Notes: a model not told the origin generated them from the letters alone. DNA of 64,000 nucleotides from DATARH01 sp035309005 (GCA_035309005.1 DATGFP010000015.1:62001-126000), one strand, 5' to 3'. Counted from the stretch's first letter, positions 43,868 to 52,522 are shown. Translations and numbers: made by a program.

Positions 43868-44474
43868 TCGGTTTGCGCCAGGCGCCCGGGTTCCGGTCGA
43901 ATGGATCGGCCGGGCCAGGGTGCTGCGTGACCGGATCGCCGCGGTGAACGCGTCAGCCGACGCCGAGGCCGAGGCGCTGCTGCAGCCATTTCGTCCGGTT
44001 GCCGGGTTCACGCCGATGCCGCGGCATGACCACTTGCGCCGGCTAGCGCGACGCTGGCGTGCGCTGCCGGCATTCGGTCGATTGCGCTTAGTGGCGAAAT
44101 TCGACTTCGGCAAGCTGCAAATCGTTGAGCTGCGGGTCGCACCGGCCGGGATCGTTGCCGCCGGCTGGAGTGAGGAAGAACCTGCCTTCGCGGTGATGCT
44201 TCGGACGGTCGCCATCGCGCCGCCGGAGTTCGTCGAGACGACTCGGCTATTGGCCGCGGTGGGACTGCACGGGCTGGCCAGAAGGTTCGAGAGGGGTGCC
44301 GATCGCACCGACGACGCGGTGTTGCGCGACCTTCTCCCGCTCGCCTGCGGCTGCCCGGCGGCTATCCGCGCCGGCGGCGATTTCGCGATCCCCGTGCCAG
44401 GTACCGGAGCATGGATCGGCGCCATAGCCGCGGACGGCGCGACGGCGCTGGCGCGGACATTCGTTGATGGCTGA
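43818..44474 (+). CDS. Element protein of unknown function
   Basis: The 218-residue product starts at ATG 43818, inside the previous gene in another frame. It has an alpha/beta composition with a central RLRLVAKFDFGKLQIVELRV stretch (about 85-104). The C-terminus is glycine/alanine-rich (DFAIPVPGTGAWIGAI). I recognise no motif or family. An in-frame ATG at 43743 would lengthen the overlap and looks less likely. Confidence 0.55.
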   Translation: MSASPAIATPSRPPRPDRFAPGARVPVEWIGRARVLRDRIAAVNASADAEAEALLQPFRPVAGFTPMPRHDHLRRLARRWRALPAFGRLRLVAKFDFGKLQIVELRVAPAGIVAAGWSEEEPAFAVMLRTVAIAPPEFVETTRLLAAVGLHGLARRFERGADRTDDAVLRDLLPLACGCPAAIRAGGDFAIPVPGTGAWIGAIAADGATALARTFVDG

Positions 44475-44763
44475 GCCTGCGCCGCCGCTGCGTCCTGGCG
44501 ACCGCGTGCAGATCAACGCCCGCGTGATCGGCACGGTGACGCGCGTTGTTGACGGACACGCCCGCGTCGTCGAGCGGGAGACTTTTGGCCGGCCGGTTAC
44601 ATGGTCTATTCGATGCGACGCGGCGATCCGGGTGCCGCCGGAGCGGCCATTTGACGCCGATGCCGACGCGCTCGGCAGCTACCACGAAGCAATCCGGGCC
44701 ATTGGCGAGGACGTGAAGGCCGGCAAGCCGGTCCCCGAGTTTCTTTTGAGCGAGAAGCGATGA
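44467..44763 (+). CDS. Small element protein with SH3-like beta fold
   Basis: The 98-residue product overlaps the previous stop by eight bases. It begins with PPLRPGDRVQINARVIGTVT, the pattern of a small beta-barrel (KOW/SH3-like), followed by VVERETFGRPVTW and a short C-terminal helix. The function is unknown. A TTG just before ATG 44467 is an alternative start. Confidence 0.5.
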   Translation: MAEPAPPLRPGDRVQINARVIGTVTRVVDGHARVVERETFGRPVTWSIRCDAAIRVPPERPFDADADALGSYHEAIRAIGEDVKAGKPVPEFLLSEKR

Positions 44764-44788
44764 GGCGGTGCCGACAGGCCGCGCGGCG

Positions 44789-45112
44789 ATGAGTGACCTG
44801 GTTTCAATACCGGTCGACGCCGCGATCCGGCTGCACCGCGCGGCAGGCCGCGGCGAGGCGGCCGCCCTCGAGGAATTGGCGGCGCTCTGGCCGGGCGATC
44901 CTGAGTGTTTCCTGTGCGGCGCGCCGGCGGCAGGCGGCAACACGTTGACGATGCCGGATGGGCGCCAGCCTGGACGGGCGATACTCGCGCCCCAGTGCGC
45001 CGCGTGCGCCGGGCTGCCCGGACAGGTCCGCATGCACCGGCTGACGCGCATCTTGCGGGCGATGTGGCCGAACTGGCGGCCGACTATGCCCGCGTGGGGG
45101 CGCGGCTTCTAA
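44789..45112 (+). CDS. Small element protein with two CxxC pairs
   Basis: The 107-residue product has an N-terminal helix and two cysteine pairs, CFLCGAP (about residue 40) and CAAC (about residue 73), which suggest a zinc ribbon. A C-terminal helix (RLTRILRAMWPNWRP) follows. ATG 44789 is preferred; GTG 44768 would add seven residues. It is the last gene of the plus-strand packaging block. Confidence 0.55.
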   Translation: MSDLVSIPVDAAIRLHRAAGRGEAAALEELAALWPGDPECFLCGAPAAGGNTLTMPDGRQPGRAILAPQCAACAGLPGQVRMHRLTRILRAMWPNWRPTMPAWGRGF

Positions 45113-45128
45113 AGTGGCAAATGCAATT

Positions 45129-45617
45129 TTAATCGAGCAACCACGGTTTCAGGTATCTTGAGGCTTTTGTAAGTTGGAGATTGATATGGCCGGGGTCTGA
45201 GATTTTAGAAAGAAGAAAGTTACGAATCTGTCCTTGTGCTTCTTGCCATCCAATACCGCGATCCCGAAGAGAAATCAGCCACTGAAAGGCACGCGCTTCG
45301 TCAAGCGGATGTGATGCAAAGAACAGACTAGGACTGAAACATCCTGGTATCTGCGGGTCGAAGCTCATCGTGCTGTTTGCCTGATTATCGCCGCGGACTT
45401 TCGCGTCTAACTCACCCTCACGCTCCCCGACGATTTTGCGAGCCGCGATCTGTGCTGCAATCTGCGCAGCCTCGCGCACGTTCACGACGACGCAGCAGTG
45501 TGGGCATTCCTGCAATAGTTCCGGCCTTTTCCGGATCGATCGGAAATCTCGCTCGGAAACCGAAATTGACCCATCGCAATTTGGGCAAGGCACGGGAAAT
45601 GTTCTGTCTGACCGCAT
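45129..45617 (-). CDS. Zinc-ribbon protein, probable element cargo
   Basis: The 162-residue protein has an N-terminal zinc ribbon of four cysteines (CPNC and CPHC, about residues 11-41). A helical linker (AAQIAAQIAARKIVG) and a C-terminal domain with aromatic helices (AFQWLISLRDRGIGWQEA) follow. I do not recognise the C-terminal domain. It is on the opposite strand to the rest of the element, and its 3' half is clearly AT-richer than its neighbours, both signs of separate acquisition. An accessory role, such as defence against other phages, is possible but unproven. Confidence 0.55.
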   Translation of the reverse strand: MRSDRTFPVPCPNCDGSISVSERDFRSIRKRPELLQECPHCCVVVNVREAAQIAAQIAARKIVGEREGELDAKVRGDNQANSTMSFDPQIPGCFSPSLFFASHPLDEARAFQWLISLRDRGIGWQEAQGQIRNFLLSKISDPGHINLQLTKASRYLKPWLLD

Positions 45618-45624
45618 GGCGCTT

Positions 45625-45867
45625 TTATCGCCTCCGTTTTCTCGCCAGCACCAAGCTCGCCTCGCCCGGCCGCTTCAACGGCGGGTAGGGCTCGGCCATC
45701 GCCCGCGGCGCGTCGAGCTTATCGAGGATCGCCTTCAGCCGCCGGATGCGCGGCGACAGCGGGAAGCGGTCGCGTTCGATCGTATCCGACAGCAGCTCGG
45801 CCAGGGCGACCCGCTCGTCATCGTCGAGGTCGATCGGCAGGGTAGGCGGAACCGAATGCTCGGGCAT
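45625..45867 (-). CDS. Small acidic-basic protein paired with the zinc-ribbon gene
   Basis: The 80-residue product has a PIDLDDDERVALAELLSDTI helix (about 11-30), a basic middle (SPRIRRLKAILDKL) and an arginine-rich end. It lies seven bases upstream of the zinc-ribbon gene on the same strand, so the two form a small operon. The size, charge and order would suit an antitoxin or regulator, but no known family is recognised. Confidence 0.55.
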   Translation of the reverse strand: MPEHSVPPTLPIDLDDDERVALAELLSDTIERDRFPLSPRIRRLKAILDKLDAPRAMAEPYPPLKRPGEASLVLARKRRR

Positions 45868-45903
45868 CGTGAGCTATAGATATCCCTGTCGGGAGGGAAC
45901 GCG

Positions 45904-46083
45904 TTGACGACGATGCACCCAAAGGATGCCGCGCGCTACCATGAGTTGCGAGCCGTCCACCTTCGCGAACTGGCGGAGCAAGCGACAAAAGCGGCGATCA
46001 AGCGATGGCTTGTCGACGCGGCCGAGGAGGAGGAGCGGCAAGCCGCCGACGCCGAATTAGCTCTTGCCTCGGGCGAGGATTAA
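45904..46083 (+). CDS. 59-residue helical protein
   Basis: A short ORF starts at TTG 45904, six bases after a strong GGGAGGG site; the in-frame ATG 45913 is too far from that site. The product is one helical, charged peptide (AARYHELRAVHLRELAEQAT followed by a second acidic helix). It is divergent from the two-gene minus-strand operon, with about 36 bp between the starts. Function unknown. Confidence 0.55.
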   Translation: MTTMHPKDAARYHELRAVHLRELAEQATKAAIKRWLVDAAEEEERQAADAELALASGED

Positions 46084-46678
46084 CGAGGCGCCCCGCCCGT
46101 TATCGGGGATTGATGCTTTTACCGTTCGGTCGTGGATCGCGGCGCTGCTCGTCAAGGCCGGCGCGATATCGACGTGGCGGTTCCGGTGGCGACCTGGCCC
46201 AAGTGCTCCCCGTCCTGCACGGGCGAGGCCGGCTCTCCCTTAAACCGCCGTCAACCGCCGGCGGCGCTGTGGCGCTGAGGCGCTGTGGGGCGGTTCGCCC
46301 GTCGACGGCCTTGCGGGAGCCTCCCGGGCTTCCGCGCGTCCACAGGCGCCGGAGGCGCTGAGCGGTACACCGTCCGGCAGCTCGAGGAGCGGAGCGCGCT
46401 CCGGCTTACGGTGGCACTATTGGCGCCGGGCGGCGACGGCAGCCGGGCCGCAGGCATCGTGCGATCAAGCGACTCGCGCTCAACCTCATCGAGGCAGGGC
46501 GACATGCTTGCTTCGCCGCGCGGTCAAGCTGACACAGGCGCATCGCGACGGTTTCGATATCAGCCATCGAGGGACATCCGCTGGGTTTCTTAAATGCGCG
46601 ATGTCGCGCCCGGATTTCGGACATCAGCCGGACATATGCGGTGTCCGTTCTCTGTGATCTCCTCTAAGTCTTTGATTT

Positions 46679-46679
<1 letters not shown>
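46084..46679. other. Right end of the element, no firm gene
   Basis: No ORF is convincing. A possible small minus-strand gene begins at ATG 46567 (ADIETVAMRLCQLDR). A neighbouring frame continues with SPCLDEVERESLDRTMP, so a short frameshifted gene may exist between about 46430 and 46567. The last 110 bp hold the right-end CGGACAY motifs and then the attachment site. Confidence 0.45.
46571..46647. promoter_or_regulatory. Right-end CGGACAY motif array
   Basis: CGGACAT occurs at 46618-46624 and 46629-46635, exactly 11 bp apart, with an inverted GTGTCCG at 46641-46647 and a weaker GGGACAT at 46571. The 18-bp pair closely matches the left-end pair at 35416-35433. Likely arm sites for the integrase. 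Confidence 0.6.
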
Positions 46680-46755
<76 letters not shown>

Positions 46756-46827
46756 CCCGGCGGGGAGGCGCGGTCTATAACAAAGCCCTGGCGGCTTGTC
46801 GATAGCGGTGGGGCGCGGGCTTGGAGT

Positions 46828-48051
46828 TCACAGCGGCAACGCGACGTCGTCGCGGCGCCGGGCTTGCGGCGCCGCCGCGGCGGGCTGGGTGGCCGGGCGC
46901 GGCGACCAGGTGAAGATCGAGGACATCGCATAGTTCCACACCACCGAGACCGCCGCGCCGGCCAGCCCTGCCAGCCACCAGGAATGATGGTCAACGACCA
47001 GATGGGAGGCGATCCCGACATTGGCGGCGGCACCGGCGCCGCACACCGCGTAAAACGATATGAGCCCGGTCACGAGGCGGCGGCCGCGCAGCCGGCGGTC
47101 GCGATAGGTGAACAGGTTGTTGAGCAGGAAATTGCCGGTCATCGCGACCAGCGTCGCGGCTGATTGGGCGAGCGCAAAGCCGGTGAGGAGCACGTGCGTC
47201 GCAAACCACAGCGTAAAGAGATGGGTGCCGACGCCGAGTGCGCCGATGATTGAGAATAGCAGAAAGCGCACCGGCACCGCCGGCCCGACCAGCTTCTCGA
47301 GCAGCAGCACGAGGTATTCCCAGGCCACCATCGCGTCGAGCTTGCTCTCGCCATGGAGGCGCTGGCGGAAATTGAGCGGCAGCTCGGCGAAGGCGAGCGG
47401 CCGCGGCGAGGAGGCGAACAGGTCCAACAGGATCTTGAAGCCCTGCCCGGACAGCCCGCGCAGCGCCGCGTCGAAAGCCTCCCGCTTGATCATGAAAAAC
47501 CCGCTCATCGGGTCGGTCAGTTCGGCCTTGACGACGAGGCGCCCGAGGCGACCGGCCAGATTGCTGATCATCACCCGCGAGCGCTGCCACTCGCCGAGGC
47601 TGCCAGCCTCGACATAGCGGCTGGCGACAACGACGTCGAGCCGCTCGCTCTTGATCTTGAGAAGCATCGCCGGCAGCAGGCTCTCGTCGTGCTGCAGGTC
47701 GCCGTCCATGACCGCGGCGTACGGCGCTGCGCTGGCGAGGATACCCTCGATGCAGGCCGATGCGAGGCCGCGCCGGCCGAGGCGCTGCAGACAGCGGATG
47801 TTGCCCTGCCGGCGCGCCAGGGCGCGCACCGCATCGGCGGTTCCATCGGGCGAGTCGTCGTCGACGAAGATCGCCTCCCAGGCGATGCCGGCGAGTACCC
47901 GATTGAGCTGTTCCACGACGAGCGGCACGTTGTCGCGCTCGTTGAGCGTCGGGATGATGACGGCCAATTCCGGTGCGACGGCGCAAGCTGCCGGCGTGGC
48001 GGCGCCAGCGGGGCGCGGCGACTCGGCGTGCTGTGCATCCAGGATGTTCAT
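46828..48051 (-). CDS. GT2 polyprenyl-phosphate glycosyltransferase with GtrA domain
   Basis: The 407-residue protein joins a family 2 glycosyltransferase of the dolichol-phosphate mannosyltransferase type (about residues 25-255) to a four-helix GtrA membrane domain (about 280-395). The transferase shows AVIIPTLNERDNV, the DDDSPDGT motif and DGDLQHD (catalytic metal site). It probably makes a polyprenyl-phosphate sugar at the inner membrane, which GtrA may help flip for glycan modification. ATG 48051 was chosen; a longer upstream frame is low-complexity. It ends 72 bp before the tRNA-Lys gene on the same strand. Confidence 0.85.
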   Translation of the reverse strand: MNILDAQHAESPRPAGAATPAACAVAPELAVIIPTLNERDNVPLVVEQLNRVLAGIAWEAIFVDDDSPDGTADAVRALARRQGNIRCLQRLGRRGLASACIEGILASAAPYAAVMDGDLQHDESLLPAMLLKIKSERLDVVVASRYVEAGSLGEWQRSRVMISNLAGRLGRLVVKAELTDPMSGFFMIKREAFDAALRGLSGQGFKILLDLFASSPRPLAFAELPLNFRQRLHGESKLDAMVAWEYLVLLLEKLVGPAVPVRFLLFSIIGALGVGTHLFTLWFATHVLLTGFALAQSAATLVAMTGNFLLNNLFTYRDRRLRGRRLVTGLISFYAVCGAGAAANVGIASHLVVDHHSWWLAGLAGAAVSVVWNYAMSSIFTWSPRPATQPAAAAPQARRRDDVALPL

Positions 48052-48207
48052 GTCGCGCCTTTCCGGTGACCGGGGATCATCATGCACCGAGCGTGGCGAG
48101 GCTAGGCGGAAATGGTTTCCAAGACGTTGCCGACGGGGCGCGGGGCCGGCGCATCGGAGGTCGAGCCTCTGATCGCCGTCGCTCGGCGCTTCGCGCGGCG
48201 CCAAACT

Positions 48208-49053
48208 TCAGGCGAGGTCGGGCGAGAATTCGGCGATCGACAGCGGCCGTAGATAATGGTGCTCGAAATCGGCAAGCGCCGACAGGCCCTCCATATCCTC
48301 GATAACCACGAGTTGATCCTTGACCAGCAAGAGGCCCTCGTCGCGCAGCTGGCGCAACACCCGATTCACATAAGGGATGCTGAGTCCAAGCGCGTCGCTG
48401 ATCATCTCCTGGGTCAGCGGCAGGCGAAATGACCGGTCGTCGGCCAGGCCGATCGCCTGCAGCCGGACGAACAGTTCGAGCAGGAAATGCGCGACCCGCT
48501 CTGACGCCGAGCGCCGGCCGAGCGCAATCAGGTGCTCGGCGAGGATCGCCGCATCGCCGGTAAACGACCAGAACAGCTTGGCCGCGAATCGGGGATTGCT
48601 GTCGAACAACCCCATCAGCCTGGGCATCGGTATCGGGGCGATCGTCGCTGGGGTCAGGGTCTTTACCGAGTAGAGGGCTGTTTCGAAGCGACAGCTGATG
48701 ATCCCGGCAAAATCCCCCGGCAGCAGGAAGTTCAGGATCTGGCGCTGCCCGTCGCGCAAGATGCGATAGCGGATCGCGATGCCCTCGATGATCAGGAACA
48801 CTGTGTTGCACCGTCGTCCCTCGCTGACGATCTCGTATTCCGGGCGCACGGTTCGACTGGCCGCCTGCAGATCGAACAGAACGGACGCCTCCGCCGCGAT
48901 CGGTGGCAGGGTCGGTAATAACCTGTGGTTGAGAGGCGTCTTCGGCGTCCTCGGGCGCGTACGCCCAGCCGCGGATTGCGTCGCCACAGTTCCCCCCTTT
49001 GGTTCAGCCAACTCTTTGCGTCGCGGTCGCTGTATCGTTTTTGCGCCAGCCAT
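48208..49053 (-). CDS. Crp/Fnr-family transcription regulator
   Basis: The 281-residue protein has a cyclic-nucleotide-type sensor (ILNFLLPGDFAGI segment, about residues 105-117), a dimer helix and a C-terminal winged helix with LTQEMISDALGLSIPYVNRV (about 215-234) as recognition element. The N-terminal cysteine cluster of oxygen-sensing FNR is absent, so an iron-sulfur sensor is unlikely. An alternative start is GTG 48987, preceded by an AAGGGGGGAA site, which would remove 22 basic residues and give the usual family length. It is divergent from the porin gene and may control it. Confidence 0.8.
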   Translation of the reverse strand: MAGAKTIQRPRRKELAEPKGGTVATQSAAGRTRPRTPKTPLNHRLLPTLPPIAAEASVLFDLQAASRTVRPEYEIVSEGRRCNTVFLIIEGIAIRYRILRDGQRQILNFLLPGDFAGIISCRFETALYSVKTLTPATIAPIPMPRLMGLFDSNPRFAAKLFWSFTGDAAILAEHLIALGRRSASERVAHFLLELFVRLQAIGLADDRSFRLPLTQEMISDALGLSIPYVNRVLRQLRDEGLLLVKDQLVVIEDMEGLSALADFEHHYLRPLSIAEFSPDLA

Positions 49054-49123
49054 TGTTGCGTTCTTGCCACAGCGTGGCTGATTACGAAGGTACGCCGAAC
49101 CCCTCAGGAGGGTAAGCGCGTAA

Positions 49124-49154
49124 TTGCTGACGTAAAATATCCTGTAGATATAAT
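49124..49154 (+). promoter_or_regulatory. Candidate promoter of the porin gene
   Basis: TTGCTG (49124-49129) and a perfect TATAAT (49149-49154) are 19 bp apart in an AT-rich stretch between the divergent regulator and porin genes. The spacing is longer than ideal. It is about 175 bp before the porin ATG, leaving a long leader. Confidence 0.4.
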
Positions 49155-49329
49155 GACATACTGCATCCCCTGCAACCTATAATTCATATAGATGAATCAG
49201 ATAACACAAGGACAGTCTCACGCAACCGGAAGAGTGTCGGCCCCGAGCCCAACCAAGAGGTTGGTTCCGCTGCCGGATGCGCGACCCGCGTTCGGCGCAA
49301 CCCGAGTAGGCGTCCAACGGGGGGATACC

Positions 49330-51003
49330 ATGAATAAGGGGCGGAATGCCGCCGTAACAATGGCCATCGCTTGTGCACTGTCCGTGCCATTGGCGGCTGG
49401 ACCGTATGCCGCGCGTGCCGACGAGTTGTCGGATCTGCGCGCCAATCAGCAACTCCTGCAGCAGCGCATCGATCAGCTGGCGCAGGCGATCCCGAGCGCC
49501 GGCGGCGGTTATCTCGGCGGTGTGCCGGGCGCCGGGGCATATCCCGGCCCAGGCGGATCAGAATTCGCCGGAAAGCCGAGCCTCGGCGGCAGCTTCCCGC
49601 GCTCGTTCCTGATCCCAGGCACCGATACCTCGATTCGGGTCGGTGGCGCGATCACCTTCAACGCCATGTACTTCTTCACCGGCGGCAATCCGAACACGAC
49701 GACCGCGTCGACGACCAATTTCGGCAATAACGGCGCCGTTTTGTCCGCTCCGCTCGACGTGCACAACGCGATCGTCGGCGGCAAGATCGTCCCGGCGGGT
49801 AACCCGGCGCGCTCGCGCGGCAATAGCCTGACCTTCTTCTCACCGCAGCAGTCGAAGGTGAATTTCGAGAGCCGCACCCCGACCGCCTGGGGCGAAGCGC
49901 GGACCTTCATGGAGTTCGACTGGGCCAACGGCAACCAGTTCGTGCCGGGCAACAACGCGCTGCTCTCGACGAACAACCTCGTACCTCGGCTGCGCTTTGC
50001 CTATGCCACGTTGGGCGGCCTGCTTGCCGGCCAGGCTAATTCGAACTTCTCCGATCCCGACGCCAGCACCGAGAACATTAATTTCGGCGGCAATGTCGGC
50101 GATCCGGGCGTCACCCGTATCCCGCAGGTCCGCTATACGGTGCCGCTGGCGCCGTGGGGTGTCCCTGGCGCCTTCTCGGTGTCGGCCGAAGCGCCCGAGA
50201 CCGACGGCGTCACTGCGGGAGGCCTGATTGCCTCCGACGCGACCTCCCAGAGTCCGGCTCTGACCACGTGCTCGACGACGACCACCGGGCTCCCGGCCGG
50301 GGCGACGGTAACTTGCTCTCTCGCTGGCGTCTTCAACCCGTACAAGTCGCCGGCGCCTGACTTGACGGCGGCCTGGTATATCCCGCAGCCCTGGGGCCAT
50401 ATGGATTTCAGCGCCGTGTTGCGGCCTGAACTCCAAATGAAGGACGGTTCGTTCATCGACAGGTCCTATACCGGCTATGGCGTGCATTTCGGCGGCGACT
50501 TCAAGCCTGGCTGGTTCGGCTGGAACAAGGACGGCTTTACCTTCCAGTTTGAATATGGCGACGGCATCGGCCGCTATCTCGGCGGCGATACTGCGATGTT
50601 CTCGATCATCAGCAACTACCCGACCGGTGCGGCGACCGCCGCCAACGCGGGCAGCGTCATCGCTCGGACGACCGTGGCGTGGGGCGGCAACGCCGGCTAC
50701 CAGCATTGGTGGACGCCCACGCTGCACTCCAACATCAGCGCCGGCATCCAGCACCACGACATTACGAATGTCGGAAATGCCACGCTGGGCTATGTCTGCT
50801 CGGGCGGAACGAGCGCGGCGCTCTCCGGGGCTGGCAATTGCGGGCTGGACAAAGAGCTGATCAGCACCGAGGCCAATCTGATCTGGAACCCGGTTCCGTT
50901 CGCCAACATCGGCATCGAATATTTCTGGGGTCACCGCCTGGTGCTGAGCAACATCAAGGGCGACGTAAGCGGGCTGATCAGCCGCTTCCAAGTCAGCTTC
51001 TAA
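49330..51003 (+). CDS. DcaP-like outer-membrane porin
   Basis: The 557-residue protein has a signal peptide (hydrophobic core AAVTMAIACALSVPLAAG, cleavage after AARA near residue 30). A short coiled coil (LSDLRANQQLLQQRIDQLAQ, about 33-52) and a long beta-rich region ending in phenylalanine (SRFQVSF), the mark of an outer-membrane barrel, follow. This order fits DcaP-type trimeric porins, which pass dicarboxylic acids or other small solutes. ATG 49330 was chosen because the signal peptide follows; an earlier in-frame ATG at 49192 lacks one. A strong terminator follows. Confidence 0.8.
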   Translation: MNKGRNAAVTMAIACALSVPLAAGPYAARADELSDLRANQQLLQQRIDQLAQAIPSAGGGYLGGVPGAGAYPGPGGSEFAGKPSLGGSFPRSFLIPGTDTSIRVGGAITFNAMYFFTGGNPNTTTASTTNFGNNGAVLSAPLDVHNAIVGGKIVPAGNPARSRGNSLTFFSPQQSKVNFESRTPTAWGEARTFMEFDWANGNQFVPGNNALLSTNNLVPRLRFAYATLGGLLAGQANSNFSDPDASTENINFGGNVGDPGVTRIPQVRYTVPLAPWGVPGAFSVSAEAPETDGVTAGGLIASDATSQSPALTTCSTTTTGLPAGATVTCSLAGVFNPYKSPAPDLTAAWYIPQPWGHMDFSAVLRPELQMKDGSFIDRSYTGYGVHFGGDFKPGWFGWNKDGFTFQFEYGDGIGRYLGGDTAMFSIISNYPTGAATAANAGSVIARTTVAWGGNAGYQHWWTPTLHSNISAGIQHHDITNVGNATLGYVCSGGTSAALSGAGNCGLDKELISTEANLIWNPVPFANIGIEYFWGHRLVLSNIKGDVSGLISRFQVSF

Positions 51004-51021
51004 CCACTAGATCACGCGTTG

Positions 51022-51057
51022 AAACCCGCCGGCTGAAAAGCCGGCGGGTTTTCTTTT
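51022..51057 (+). terminator. Rho-independent terminator after the porin gene
   Basis: A 13-bp perfect stem (AAACCCGCCGGCT and its reverse complement) with a GAAA loop is followed by TTCTTTT. It starts 19 bp after the porin stop. Confidence 0.9.
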
Positions 51058-51133
51058 GGGCAGGCGAGGTTGAGGCCAAGGGGGATTGGCGGGGAAAGGC
51101 GCGCCTTCAGGGCGTTACCCGAGCAAATCGAAT

Positions 51134-51212
51134 CGTCATTCCCGCGGACGCGGGAATCCAGGGGCAACCGACGTGCCGCTTGCTCTGGACCCCCGCTTGC
51201 GCGGGGGTGACG
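51134..51212. repeat. REP-like compound palindrome
   Basis: Two GC-rich hairpins lie in tandem: ATTCCCGCG with its complement (51138-51157) and ACCCCCGC with its complement (51189-51208). The outer ends CGTCA (51134) and TGACG (51208-51212) also pair. The CGTCATTCCCGCG...GGGGGTGACG plan is that of a dispersed extragenic repeat common in alphaproteobacteria. Confidence 0.7.
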
Positions 51213-51312
51213 GGGACATGTTTCGACCCCATCGGATCATGCTTTAGGAACCTGGAGGCGGAGGAGGGGCGCTGGGATGGAGGACGCCTCATCCGCAAAG
51301 GTGGTGCCGCGG

Positions 51313-52449
51313 CTACTGCGCGGGCGCGAGCGCGGCGGTAGCTTCCTCACGCGCCGCCGCCTCGATTGCGGCGGCCTTGCGCTCGACCAGTTCGACGAGG
51401 TGGTCGACGATCGCGCCGTCTTTCAGTCGATGGTCGGCAATCCCGCTGACGTAAACCTGATGGGTATTGTTGCCGCCGCCGGTAAAGCCGATATCGGTCT
51501 CGCGCGCCTCGCCCGGCCCATTGACGACGCAGCCGATCACCGAGAGTGTTAGCGGCGTCGTGATGTGCGCGAGGCGCTCTTCCAGCACCTCGACGGTCTT
51601 GATCACCGGGAATTGCTGGCGCGCGCAGGACGGGCAGGAAATTACCGTGACGCCGCGGCGGCGCAGGCCCAGCGATTTCAACATGTCGTAGCCGACCTTG
51701 ACCTCCTCGACCGGATCGGCCGATAAGGAAACGCGAATCGTGTCGCCGATCCCGGCCCACAGCAGCATGCCGAGGCCGATCGAGGATTTGACGGTGCCGC
51801 TGCGCAAGCCACCCGCCTCGGTGATGCCGAGATGGAGCGGGTAGTCGCACGCCTCCGCGAGCCCCTGATAGGCCGCGACGGCTAGGAACACGTCGGACGC
51901 CTTACAGGAAATCTTGAACTCGAAGAAATCGTTGTCTTCCAGGATTTTGGCGTGATCGAGAGCGCTCTCGACCATGGCTTCAGGGCAGGGCTCGCCGTAT
52001 TTCTCCAGGAGATCCTTTTCGAGCGAGCCGGCGTTGACCCCGATCCGCATCGAGCAGCCATGGTCCTTGGCGGCCTTGACGACTTCGCGAACCCGCTCGG
52101 CCGAGCCGATATTGCCCGGGTTGATGCGCAGGCACGCGGCGCCGCTCTCGGCTGCCTCGATCGCCCGCTTGTAATGAAAATGGATGTCGGCGACGATCGG
52201 CACGCTGACTTGGCGCACGATGTGGCGCAGCGCCAGCGCCGATTCCTGGTCGGGGCACGACACCCGGACGATGTCGGCTCCGGCCCGCTCCAGCGCCTGC
52301 ACCTGCTCGACCGTCGCCTTGACGTCGCTCGTCACGGTGTTGGTCATCGATTGCACGGTGATCGGCGCGTTGCCGCCTACCGGAACCTTGCCGACGTGAA
52401 TCTGTCGGCAGGCGCGGCGGTCGATGTCGCGGTAGGGCCGGACGCTCAT
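51313..52449 (-). CDS. ispG: 4-hydroxy-3-methylbut-2-en-1-yl diphosphate synthase
   Basis: The 378-residue protein is IspG (GcpE), which reduces MEcPP to HMBPP in the non-mevalonate isoprenoid pathway with a 4Fe-4S cluster. The TIM-barrel part shows PITVQSMTNT, the VADIHFHY strand and the LRINPGNIG motif. The cluster ligands are the CPSC pair (about 271 and 274), a third cysteine in IGCVVNGPGEA (about 305) and the following glutamate. It lies 73 bp downstream of the RodZ-like gene on the same strand. Confidence 0.95.
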   Translation of the reverse strand: MSVRPYRDIDRRACRQIHVGKVPVGGNAPITVQSMTNTVTSDVKATVEQVQALERAGADIVRVSCPDQESALALRHIVRQVSVPIVADIHFHYKRAIEAAESGAACLRINPGNIGSAERVREVVKAAKDHGCSMRIGVNAGSLEKDLLEKYGEPCPEAMVESALDHAKILEDNDFFEFKISCKASDVFLAVAAYQGLAEACDYPLHLGITEAGGLRSGTVKSSIGLGMLLWAGIGDTIRVSLSADPVEEVKVGYDMLKSLGLRRRGVTVISCPSCARQQFPVIKTVEVLEERLAHITTPLTLSVIGCVVNGPGEARETDIGFTGGGNNTHQVYVSGIADHRLKDGAIVDHLVELVERKAAAIEAAAREEATAALAPAQ

Positions 52450-52522
52450 TCGCTAACCTCGCGTATTTCGCTCGCTCCGATATAGAACGGCGCGATGACA
52501 GAAAAAAGACCGCACTTGCCGG

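Noticed and set aside
46285..46593. 102-codon plus-strand ORF near the right end of the element
   Set aside because: No ribosome binding site and a low-complexity Ser/Arg/Gly product; the minus strand has a slightly better but still weak candidate.
48208..49053. Oxygen-sensing FNR
   Set aside because: The N-terminal cysteine cluster that binds the iron-sulfur centre is missing, so only the broad Crp/Fnr family is called.
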